From positions 1-6,664 of the forward strand of contig CALMNY010000339.1 of NCBI GenBank assembly GCA_937872125.1: a stretch of 6,664 nucleotides of DNA. Reading direction: 5' to 3'. This DNA comes from an uncultured Candidatus Competibacteraceae bacterium. Its GTDB lineage: Bacteria; Pseudomonadota; Gammaproteobacteria; Competibacterales; Competibacteraceae. The notes below the pieces were generated by a model. That model made no database searches. It worked only from the letters and a program-made list of their open reading frames with translations, and was not told the DNA's origin. Shown here in pieces: positions 1-6,006 of this stretch (position 1 is the stretch's first letter; every line of letters begins with the position of its first letter). The translations under genes and the position numbers were made by a program.

Positions 1-1369
1 GCGGGCTGTCCTCGCCACCGGAACGCAGGCTGTCAAACTCCCATTCCTGCAAGACCCCCTGCGACAGCGTCGGTCCCGGCCAGATCAGATCGAGCTGAAC
101 GATCCGGCCGTGCCGCGACAGGGCGAAACGCAACTCGCCCACGCCATACTCCTGCTTCAAGTGGCCGGCGAGCGCATCAATCACCTGGGCCAGGGTGAAG
201 CTGTCCACCTTGACCCAGAGCGAGGGATCAATTTCATCCGCCTGGACCTTCAGACCCAGCCGGGTTTCGATCCGGCGTCGCGCGGCGGCGATGGCGTCGG
301 CCCCCAGCATCTCTTCCAGCGGCCAGCGGGTCTTGAGCGCATCGGCGTGGTCGGCGGTCAACTGATACAGCTTGTCGCTGAGACGGCCCACCTCTTCGTT
401 GATGACCCGGATAAAGCGGTCGTGATCGGCCGCTGCGCAGTCTGGATAGCGGGTGAGCATCTCCACTGCCGCGCGAATGCTGGCCAGCGAGGCCCGGCTG
501 GCTTCAGTGAACGACTGCAATACCATGTCGCGGGTGGCGTCGAGTTCGAAATCGCGGGTGATGTTCTCCACGGTCAGCACGAAGCCGCTGACCGTGGGCT
601 GACCGGCGGGTCTGCCAGCCTGATCCAAGGATGGCTCGGCGGCCAGGACCGGCGCCATGTGAACCCGGATGAACTGGCCGGCCCGGCTGGTGAATACGAA
701 CTGGGCCGTAGGGTCGGGTTCGCCCTTTTCCAGCCGCGTCTCGATGCTCTCGCGCACGTGGATCAGCAGATTGCGATCAATGAGGGCGAAAATCGGCCGG
801 CCCAGGCCGATCCGCGCCGCCGATCCGGCGCCGGACGAAGCGCCGAGCGCCTGGCGGGCGCGCTCGTTGTACAGCAGGATGCGCCCGTTACGGTTGCACA
901 CCAGCACGCCCTGGGACAATTCGGACATCAGCGCCGCCAGCCGGTGCTTCTCCTCCTCCACCGACGCTTTGGCCTGGGCGATCCGGGCTTCGAGATCGTG
1001 CGCCAGAGTTTCGCTGTGTTCGGCCAGATCGTTCACCGCCTGAGTCAAATGCCGGAGTTCGGGCGGGCCAGCGGGTTCGAGGCGATGGCTGGAATGCGCG
1101 TTCAGAATGATGCGGATACCTTCCGCGATTTTCAGCGGGCCTTTGACGTAAAGCTGATAGACCACGCCAAAGGCGATGCCGAGAATCGCCAAGCGTAATA
1201 TTCCCAGTTCCGCCAGCAATTCCACGCGCGGGGCCAGCATCGCGGCAAGCTGTTGCTGGCTTTCCAGCTCCAGCACGTAGTACAGCGCGTAATTCCCCGC
1301 CAGTTCCAAAACCGCCACCAGCACGAGAAAAATGATCAGGGCAACAATGAATTTGAGGGTTTCGTTCAC
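1..1369 (-). CDS. Membrane PAS / degenerate histidine-kinase-like sensor protein (C-terminus outside window)
   Basis: Reading the minus strand from a GTG at 1369 gives 456 open codons to the window edge, so the C-terminus is missing. Seen: a short N-terminus (VNETLK), a membrane segment at about residues 7-24, a second at about 57-75, then a HAMP-like linker (about 76-130) running into a charged helix (about 115-150). A PAS-like domain follows (about 148-275; ELSQGVLVCNRNGRILLYNE is typical of its start). Residues 287-304 (FTEASRASLASIRAAVEM) align with a histidine-kinase H-box, but E289 stands where the phospho-accepting His belongs and the usual Pro is Ser. Residues about 383-432 resemble the start of an ATPase domain (VDSFTLAQVIDAL) without the N-box Asn. 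There is no in-frame ATG upstream, only a weak ribosome site, and the GTG sits just before the first membrane segment. It is divergent from yjcH-actP, so a link to acetate uptake is possible. From memory, similar sensor-like regions near actP in proteobacteria can be fused to a DnaQ-like 3'-5' exonuclease; that part would lie outside this window and is unproven. Confidence 0.8.
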   Translation of the reverse strand, partial: MNETLKFIVALIIFLVLVAVLELAGNYALYYVLELESQQQLAAMLAPRVELLAELGILRLAILGIAFGVVYQLYVKGPLKIAEGIRIILNAHSSHRLEPAGPPELRHLTQAVNDLAEHSETLAHDLEARIAQAKASVEEEKHRLAALMSELSQGVLVCNRNGRILLYNERARQALGASSGAGSAARIGLGRPIFALIDRNLLIHVRESIETRLEKGEPDPTAQFVFTSRAGQFIRVHMAPVLAAEPSLDQAGRPAGQPTVSGFVLTVENITRDFELDATRDMVLQSFTEASRASLASIRAAVEMLTRYPDCAAADHDRFIRVINEEVGRLSDKLYQLTADHADALKTRWPLEEMLGADAIAAARRRIETRLGLKVQADEIDPSLWVKVDSFTLAQVIDALAGHLKQEYGVGELRFALSRHGRIVQLDLIWPGPTLSQGVLQEWEFDSLRSGGEDSP

Positions 1370-1451
1370 GATCGGACCCAGGCAAGGCCAAGTTGACGGT
1401 ACATCATAGACAAGACCGGCCAAGGCTTATACATTTCCAAGACCTAACCCG

Positions 1452-1472
1452 TGGTTCGCGGGGCGGGAACCA
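1452..1472 (+). repeat. Small inverted repeat in the yjcH leader
   Basis: TGGTTC (1452-1457) and GAACCA (1467-1472) are perfect 6-base inverted arms around a 9-base G-rich loop. The repeat ends 13 bases before the yjcH ribosome site. It could be a leader hairpin or a dyad for a regulator, but arms this short also arise by chance. I saw no well-spaced sigma-70 promoter in the 132-base gap between the divergent genes. Confidence 0.25.
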
Positions 1473-1485
1473 GCACTCACCAACC

Positions 1486-1491
1486 GAGGAG
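1486..1491 (+). promoter_or_regulatory. Ribosome binding site that fixes the yjcH start
   Basis: GAGGAG lies 10 bases before the ATG at 1502. The same frame is open back to a GTG at 1451, but that codon has no comparable site. The 17 extra residues are basic and polar and do not match the known YjcH N-terminus, so the ATG is preferred. Confidence 0.75.
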
Positions 1492-1501
1492 AAAGAACAA
1501 A

Positions 1502-1813
1502 ATGTCAAGTGAAGTATACGAGCGAATTCGAAGAAATCCAAAATTTGACGAGCTGGTCAGCAAACGCAGCCGTTTCGCCTGGACACTGACGGCCGTGGTG
1601 CTAGGCATCTATTTCATTTTCATCATGGTCGTGGCGTTCAACCCAATGCTACTGGCCACGCCCATCTGGGAAGGCGGCAAGGCCTCGATTGCCTGGCCCA
1701 TCGGCGCGGGCATGATCCTGTTGTTCTGGTTGATGACCGGCCTCTATATCCGCCGCGCTAACGGCGAATTCGATGACATCAATTCCGAGATTATCAAGGG
1801 GGCTATCGAATGA
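1502..1813 (+). CDS. yjcH: DUF485 family inner membrane protein YjcH
   Basis: A 103-residue small membrane protein of the DUF485 family, matching E. coli YjcH in length (about 104) and layout. Seen: the N-terminal pattern [20 protein letters not shown] (cf. IYQRI...F.ELVEKRQR in E. coli), a membrane segment at about 25-47, a second at about 64-84, and the signature RRANGEFD (84-91) followed by an acidic cytoplasmic tail. YjcH is encoded directly before the acetate permease ActP in many proteobacteria and is thought to be an accessory subunit or partner of the symporter; its exact function is not settled. The stop codon overlaps the actP start as ATGA, so the two are translationally coupled and probably form one operon. 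Family and identity are secure; the accessory role is inferred from gene order. Confidence 0.93.
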   Translation: MSSEVYERIRRNPKFDELVSKRSRFAWTLTAVVLGIYFIFIMVVAFNPMLLATPIWEGGKASIAWPIGAGMILLFWLMTGLYIRRANGEFDDINSEIIKGAIE

Positions 1814-3483
1814 ACCGTGGAATGCTGAAATTCGCCGCCGCGGCGCTAGCCGTGAGCTGGATGGGCCTGGCCATGGCCGCCCCGGACGTGGGCCAGGCCC
1901 AGAAACAGGCGCTGAACGTCCACGCCATCGTGATGTTCTTCATCTTCGTGATGATGACCCTGGGCATCACCTATTGGGCGGCCAAGCGCACCAAGTCGGC
2001 CAGCGACTACTATGCCGCCGGCGGCGGCATCACCGGGACGCAGAACGGCCTGGCCATCGCCGGCGACTACATGTCGGCGGCCACCCTGCTCGGCCTCACC
2101 AGCATGACCTACTTCCAGGGTTTCGACGGCTACATCTACTGCATCTGCTTCTACGTCGGCTGGCCGTTCATCATGTTCATCATGGCCGAACGGCTGCGCA
2201 ACCTGGGCAAGTTCACCTTCGCCGACATCACCTCCTACCGGCTGGATCAGCGGCGGGTCCGCACCGTCGCGGCCATCGGCTCGCTGACCGTGGTGGTGTT
2301 CTATCTGATCGCGCAGATGGTGGGCGCGGGCCAGCTCATCAAGCTGCTGTTCGGCATGGAATACTGGATGGCGGTGGTCATCGTCGGCGTGCTGATGGTG
2401 ATCTACGTCACCTTCGGCGGCATGATCGCCACCACCTGGGTGCAGATCATCAAGGCCTGCCTGCTGCTCGGCGGCGGCACGCTGGTGATGCTGCTGGCCT
2501 TTTCCCAGTTCGGCTTCAGCCTCGAGACGTTGGCCACCAAGGCGGTCGAGAATTCCAAGAAAGGCATGGCGCTGATGGCGCCGGGCGCTTTCCTGTCCGA
2601 TCCGGTCACGGCGGTCTCGCTGTCGCTCGGCCTGATGTTCGGCACCGCCGGTCTGCCGCACATTCTGATGCGCTTCTTCACCGTGCCCAACGCCAAGGAA
2701 GCCCGCAAGAGCGTGTTCATCGCCACCCTCTGCGTCGGCTTCTTCTTCACCGTGGTCGCCATCATGGGACTGTCGGCGATCACCATCGTCGGCACCAACC
2801 CGCAATATTTCGAGGGCGGCGACCTGGCCGGCAAGCTGCTGGGCGGCGGCAACATGCCCGCCATGCACCTGGCGCACGCGGTCGGCGGCAACCTGATGCT
2901 GGGCTTCCTGTCGGCGGTGGCCTTCGCCACGATTCTCGCCGTGGTGGCGGGGCTGGCGCTGGCCGGCGCGTCCGCGATCTCGCACGACCTCTACGCCAAC
3001 GTGATCCGTCAGGGTCAGGCGACCGAGGCGGAAGAAGTCCGCGTCTCCAAGATGTCCTCGCTGGGGTTGGGCGTCATCGCCGTGCTGCTCGGCATCGCCT
3101 TCGAGAAGCAGAACGTGGCGTTCATGGTCGGTCTGGCCTTCGGCGTGGCCGCCTCATGTAATTTCCCGGTGCTGATCCTGTCCATGTACTGGAAGGGATT
3201 GACCACGCGCGGCGCCATCTGGGGCAGCATCGCCGGCCTGGTTTCGGCGGTATTGATCGTCGTGCTGTCGAAAGCGGTGTGGGTCACTGTGCTGGGCAAT
3301 AAAGATCCAATCTTCCCCTACGAACAGCCGGCGATCTTCTCCATGCCGATCGCGTTCTTCTTTGCGTGGCTGGGCTCGGTGACCGAGAAGAGCGCCCGGG
3401 CGGCGAAGGAAATCGAGGCGTTCGAGGACCAGTACGTGCGGGCGCAGACCGGCTTCGGCGCGGCGGGCGCGGCGGCGCACTAG
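1810..3483 (+). CDS. actP: Cation/acetate symporter ActP
   Basis: A 557-residue sodium:solute symporter (SSS family) close in length and sequence to E. coli ActP (549). It imports acetate, and in characterised homologues glycolate or pyruvate, with a cation across the inner membrane. Seen: an N-terminal signal-like segment (1-23, likely cut after AMA), then about 13 hydrophobic segments. ActP-specific blocks include [20 protein letters not shown] (52-71), [14 protein letters not shown] (78-91), LIAQMVGAG (166-174), [15 protein letters not shown] (278-292), [20 protein letters not shown] (368-387) and SHDLYANV (391-398). The C-terminus RAQTGFG (544-550) and final AH match the E. coli protein. 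The ATG overlaps the yjcH stop (ATGA), and AAGGGGG at 1796-1802 lies 7 bases upstream as ribosome site. No frameshift or missing core motif is visible. Acetate is the best supported substrate; preference among small monocarboxylates cannot be read from sequence. Confidence 0.96.
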   Translation: MNRGMLKFAAAALAVSWMGLAMAAPDVGQAQKQALNVHAIVMFFIFVMMTLGITYWAAKRTKSASDYYAAGGGITGTQNGLAIAGDYMSAATLLGLTSMTYFQGFDGYIYCICFYVGWPFIMFIMAERLRNLGKFTFADITSYRLDQRRVRTVAAIGSLTVVVFYLIAQMVGAGQLIKLLFGMEYWMAVVIVGVLMVIYVTFGGMIATTWVQIIKACLLLGGGTLVMLLAFSQFGFSLETLATKAVENSKKGMALMAPGAFLSDPVTAVSLSLGLMFGTAGLPHILMRFFTVPNAKEARKSVFIATLCVGFFFTVVAIMGLSAITIVGTNPQYFEGGDLAGKLLGGGNMPAMHLAHAVGGNLMLGFLSAVAFATILAVVAGLALAGASAISHDLYANVIRQGQATEAEEVRVSKMSSLGLGVIAVLLGIAFEKQNVAFMVGLAFGVAASCNFPVLILSMYWKGLTTRGAIWGSIAGLVSAVLIVVLSKAVWVTVLGNKDPIFPYEQPAIFSMPIAFFFAWLGSVTEKSARAAKEIEAFEDQYVRAQTGFGAAGAAAH

Positions 3484-3535
3484 CAAATCCCGGCGGCGCG
3501 ATCCGGCGCGAGGCCGGGTCATTCGCAGCCAGCGG

Positions 3536-3575
3536 AAAAAGACCACGGCGGGCGTTGCTGAAGTCCGCCGTGGTC
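3536..3575 (-). terminator. Strong intrinsic terminator facing the minus strand
   Basis: Arms GACCACGGCGG (3541-3551) and CCGCCGTGGTC (3565-3575) form a perfect 11-base stem with a 13-base loop. On the minus strand the stem is followed at once by five T (3540-3536), which is the standard layout. On the plus strand no T-run follows (CAGACCCCACCCC), so it is poor as the actP terminator, although the stem alone could slow polymerase or protect the actP mRNA 3' end. No minus-strand gene ends here. It may stop antisense transcripts coming from the right before they enter actP. The rest of the 3484-3666 gap holds no gene that I can support. Confidence 0.6.
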
Positions 3576-3666
3576 CAGACCCCACCCCTATTCAGTTCCT
3601 GAAGATGGACGTTGACCGGCTCGAACCGAAGACGAGCGATCACCGTAACCCGGAAAGGAGATTGCA

Positions 3667-4350
3667 ATGCCTCGCGGACCTCAGTCGAAAGGCCGGTGCG
3701 CCTATTGTGGACAAGAAACCACCAAGAGCGGCATGACCAAACATCTGGCCGCCTGCCCCCAACGCCGAGCGGCTATCGAACAGGCCGGCGGCAAGAAAGG
3801 CGCGAGCGAAACGCTTTATCACCTCCGCATACAGGCGGCGAATCAAAGCGAGTTCTGGCTGGATTTGGAAATGCGCGGCAGCGCCAAGCTGGCGGATTTG
3901 GATCACTACCTGAGAGCTATCTGGCTGGAATGCTGCGATCACTTGAGCCAGTTTTCCATGGGTAAGCGCTGGGGCGAGGAAATTTCCCAGAACCTCAAAG
4001 CCAAAGCCATTTTCGCTCCCGGCGTCGAACTCACCCATATCTACGATTTCGGCACCACATCGCAAACGCAGATCAAAGTCGTGGGAACGCGGGAAGGCAA
4101 GCCCACGACCAAGCATCCCATCGCGCTCATGGCGCGCAATTTGATGCCGGAAGCCAAGTGCATCGAGTGCCACCAGCCGGCGACGTGGCTCTGTATGGAA
4201 TGTCTGATCGAGGAGGACAAGTGGGGAACGTTGTGCGACCAGCACGCGCAGAAACACCCTCACGACAACTATGGGGAACCCATCCCCCTGGTCAATTCGC
4301 CCCGGCTGGGGATGTGCGGTTACGACGGCCCAGCGGAACCGCCTTATTAA
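3667..4350 (+). CDS. Plasmid pRiA4b ORF-3-like protein with two candidate zinc-binding modules
   Basis: A 227-residue, probably cytoplasmic protein; no signal peptide or membrane segment. N-terminal module: C11, C14, H26, C30 (C-x2-C-x11-H-x3-C), as in a small zinc finger. Core at about 48-155 resembles the pRiA4b ORF-3 / IS1096 TnpR-passenger family: an opening strand (LYHLRIQ), the segment KLADLDHYLRAIWLECCDHL (74-93) matching the family's 'L.dLh..I...W..HL' block, and YDFGTTSQTQI (126-136) matching its 'YDFGD.W.H.I' block. C-terminal module: C165, C168, C176, C179, C190, H193, H197, H199, enough ligands for one or two zinc ions in a treble-clef or B-box-like fold. It ends with NSPRLGMCGYDGPAEPP. 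AAAGGAG at 3654-3660, 6 bases before the ATG, supports the start. The gene appears to stand alone, between actP and a convergent rraA. No molecular function is established for the family; nucleic acid or protein binding is only a guess from the zinc motifs. There are no transposon ends nearby. Confidence 0.82.
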   Translation: MPRGPQSKGRCAYCGQETTKSGMTKHLAACPQRRAAIEQAGGKKGASETLYHLRIQAANQSEFWLDLEMRGSAKLADLDHYLRAIWLECCDHLSQFSMGKRWGEEISQNLKAKAIFAPGVELTHIYDFGTTSQTQIKVVGTREGKPTTKHPIALMARNLMPEAKCIECHQPATWLCMECLIEEDKWGTLCDQHAQKHPHDNYGEPIPLVNSPRLGMCGYDGPAEPPY

Positions 4351-4376
4351 GCGGCGGCTCCGCCCTCCAAATGAAC

Positions 4377-4404
4377 AGGGGAAGACCCGCCGATCTTCCC
4401 CTTT
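4377..4404. terminator. Bidirectional terminator between convergent genes
   Basis: AGGGGAAGA (4377-4385) and TCTTCCCCT (4394-4402) make a perfect 9-base stem with an 8-base loop. On the plus strand it runs into TTTCCTGCTTT, and on the minus strand into GTTCATTTGG, so the T-tracts are modest in both directions. It lies 26 bases after the stop of the zinc-finger gene and 21 bases beyond the stop of the convergent rraA-like gene, so it probably serves both. Confidence 0.75.
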
Positions 4405-4423
4405 CCTGCTTTACGACGCGCGT

Positions 4424-4924
4424 TCAGGTCAGCGGCTTCTCCGACACGATCAGGCCATCCTCGTCGGCGTAAAGATAATAGCCGGGCCGGAAGGTCACGC
4501 CGGCGAAGCGTACCGGGATGTCCCGCTCGCCGGTATTGCGCTTGACGGTCTTGAGCGGATGCACCCCCAGCGCCTTGACGCCGATGCTGATGTCGTTGAT
4601 CGCGGCGGAATCGCGGATGCACCCGTTCACCACGACCCCGGCCCACCCATTCGCCTCGGCCAGTTCAGCCAGTTGATCGCCCAGCAGCGCGCAGCGGGTC
4701 GAACCGGCGCCATCCACCACCAGTACGCGCCCCTCGCCCGGCTCTTCTAACACCTTGCGGACCAGGGTGTTGTCCTCAATGACCTTCAGGGTCACGATGG
4801 TCCCGGAGAACATCACCTCGCCGCCGTAATCGCCAAACACCGGCTCGGCGATTTGCAGCGCGTCGGAAAACTGGTTGCACAGATCGAAAAATTCATCGCA
4901 CAGATCGGTCGTCTTGAAGTCCAT
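4424..4924 (-). CDS. RraA family protein, probable HMG/CHA-type aldolase
   Basis: A 166-residue protein of the RraA / 4-hydroxy-4-methyl-2-oxoglutarate aldolase family. Members either inhibit RNase E (E. coli RraA) or cleave HMG and related keto acids, or oxaloacetate, with a divalent metal. Seen: TTDLCDEF at the N-terminus (cf. TSELCD), EPVFGDYGG (27-35), [19 protein letters not shown] (65-83), GCIRD (101-105), HPLKT, and FAGVTFRPG plus [10 protein letters not shown] near the end. D83, R104 and D105 form the D-x20-R-D pattern of active aldolases, whereas E. coli RraA has Arg-Gln there, so aldolase activity is plausible. Compared with E. coli RraA it has an insertion of about seven residues after LCDEF. 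The frame is open to an ATG at 4978, but the family N-terminus begins at the ATG at 4924, which has only a weak GAGAG site. It lies 62 bases after the MotB-like gene on the same strand and may share its transcript. The family call is secure; the choice between enzyme and RNase E regulator is not. Confidence 0.92.
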   Translation of the reverse strand: MDFKTTDLCDEFFDLCNQFSDALQIAEPVFGDYGGEVMFSGTIVTLKVIEDNTLVRKVLEEPGEGRVLVVDGAGSTRCALLGDQLAELAEANGWAGVVVNGCIRDSAAINDISIGVKALGVHPLKTVKRNTGERDIPVRFAGVTFRPGYYLYADEDGLIVSEKPLT

Positions 4925-4986
4925 GGGGGCTACTCTCGCGGATGGGGAACAGGGATTTGGCGAGTCTACCATACTCAATCCACGCC

Positions 4987-6006
4987 TTAGCGGCTGGTGA
5001 TTTTCAACTCGATCCGGCGGTTGCGGCGGTAGGCGTCGGGATTATCCGCCGGGTCAAGCGGATGGTATTCCCCCATTCCCACCGCCGCCAGCCGCTCCGG
5101 CGGGACGCCCTGCTGGATCAGGTAGTTCACCACCTGTTGCGCCCGCGCGGTGGACAGCTCCCAGTTGGACGGAAAGCGCCCGCGCACCGGAACCCGGTCG
5201 GTATGGCCCTGCACCTCGATGATCACCGGCAAATCCGGCGGCAGGCGCGCGGCCAGTTGCTGGTACACCATGGCGAACTTGTCCAGATCGCCGCTGCCGG
5301 ACGCCGACAGCGTGGCCTCGCCGGAGGCGAACAGCACCTCGGACTGGAACACGAAGCGGTCGCCCACCACTTTGATGTCGGGATTATTGGCGAACACTTC
5401 GCGCAGGCGGCCAAAGAAGTCGCTGGCGTATTTCTCCAGTTCCTCGACCCGCTCCAGCAGCTTCTTCTTCAAGGCGCTGTCCAGCGCCTCGATCCGGCCC
5501 TTTTGCTGGACGATCACCGCGTCGCGCTGGGCCAGTTCCTGCTGATTGGCCGCCAGGGCGCGGTTGAGCCGTTCCAGTTCCGCCGCCAGCCGCTCGGCCC
5601 GGACGCTGAGCAGCGCCGCCTGTTCCTGCACGCTGGTCGCGGTTTGTTCGGCCCGGGTTTTGTCGGCGTTCAACGCCTCCCGCGCGGCCTGCACCGCCGC
5701 CAGTTCGGCCCGCAACTGCGCCAGCAGTTTATCCCGCTCGCCGACGGTGTTTTCGAGGCCCTGCGCCCGACCGCGCAGCCGCGCCGCTTCCTTCTCGGCG
5801 TCGCCCGCCAGCCCTTCCAGATGGCTGATGATCCGCTGTAACTGGCCGATGGCGGTGTCCTTGCCCATGATCTCGCGCCCGATCAGCACCTCGGTGATGA
5901 CGAACACCGTGATCAGGAACACCAACACCATCACCAGCCCGCCCAGCGCATCGGTGAACGCTGGCCAGATGTTGAATTCGCCGACGGAATCACGCCGGCG
6001 GCGCAT
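4987..6006 (-). CDS. MotB/OmpA-like stator protein with long coiled coil
   Basis: A 339-residue inner membrane protein with a MotB-like plan. Seen: a basic cytoplasmic N-terminus (MRRRRDS), then [14 protein letters not shown] entering one membrane helix (about 20-42). D19 sits where MotB, ExbD and TolR carry the ion-binding Asp. A long periplasmic coiled coil follows (about 52-195, rich in E, R, A, L and Q). An OmpA-like peptidoglycan-binding domain ends the protein (about 213-337), with GHTDRVPV (267-274), [11 protein letters not shown] (280-290) and RRNRRIEL (327-334); D270 and R288 are the expected peptidoglycan contacts. True MotB has a shorter linker, so the roughly 140-residue coil is distinctive. 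The start is well set: AAGGA at 6015-6019, 8 bases before the ATG. The gene overlaps the upstream channel gene by 17 bases, so the two are coupled. Such pairs, often annotated 'biopolymer transporter ExbB' plus 'peptidoglycan-binding protein', are widespread but uncharacterised. I infer a proton- or sodium-driven, wall-anchored stator. No flagellar gene is adjacent. Confidence 0.88.
   Translation of the reverse strand: MRRRRDSVGEFNIWPAFTDALGGLVMVLVFLITVFVITEVLIGREIMGKDTAIGQLQRIISHLEGLAGDAEKEAARLRGRAQGLENTVGERDKLLAQLRAELAAVQAAREALNADKTRAEQTATSVQEQAALLSVRAERLAAELERLNRALAANQQELAQRDAVIVQQKGRIEALDSALKKKLLERVEELEKYASDFFGRLREVFANNPDIKVVGDRFVFQSEVLFASGEATLSASGSGDLDKFAMVYQQLAARLPPDLPVIIEVQGHTDRVPVRGRFPSNWELSTARAQQVVNYLIQQGVPPERLAAVGMGEYHPLDPADNPDAYRRNRRIELKITSR

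Noticed and set aside
110..1198. A 362-codon plus-strand open frame
   Set aside because: It lies opposite the membrane sensor-like gene. Its product is low in recognisable motifs and rich in R, G, H and Q, as expected for the antisense of GC-rich coding DNA, whereas the minus strand gives membrane, HAMP and PAS features.
888..1391. A 167-codon minus-strand frame starting near the sensor gene start
   Set aside because: It is in another frame of the same strand and reads as Arg/Gly/Pro-rich noise. The frame from 1369 gives the coherent membrane protein.
1393..1433. Possible promoter with TTGACG (1393-1398) and TATACA (1428-1433)
   Set aside because: The boxes are 29 bases apart, far from the usual 16-18, so they do not form a sigma-70 promoter together.
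1773..3161. A 462-codon plus-strand frame overlapping actP, and a 379-codon minus-strand frame at 1846-2985
   Set aside because: Both are shadows of actP, made of low-complexity R/G/H/Q-rich sequence with no family resemblance, while ActP matches its family from end to end.
3489..3518. CCCGGC/GCCGGG inverted repeat just after actP
   Set aside because: Only a 6-base stem around an 18-base loop with no T-run. In DNA this GC-rich that is weak evidence for a terminator.
3640..4263. A 207-codon minus-strand frame opposite the zinc-finger gene
   Set aside because: It has no recognisable motifs. The plus strand has a strong ribosome site, ordered Cys/His modules and pRiA4b-like blocks.
4925..4978. 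N-terminal extension of the RraA-like protein from the ATG at 4978
   Set aside because: The extra 18 residues ([18 protein letters not shown]) have no counterpart in the family, whose N-terminus aligns with the ATG at 4924.
4942..5841. A 299-codon plus-strand frame opposite the MotB-like gene
   Set aside because: It is an antisense shadow rich in H, Q, R and L. The minus strand encodes a full MotB/OmpA architecture.
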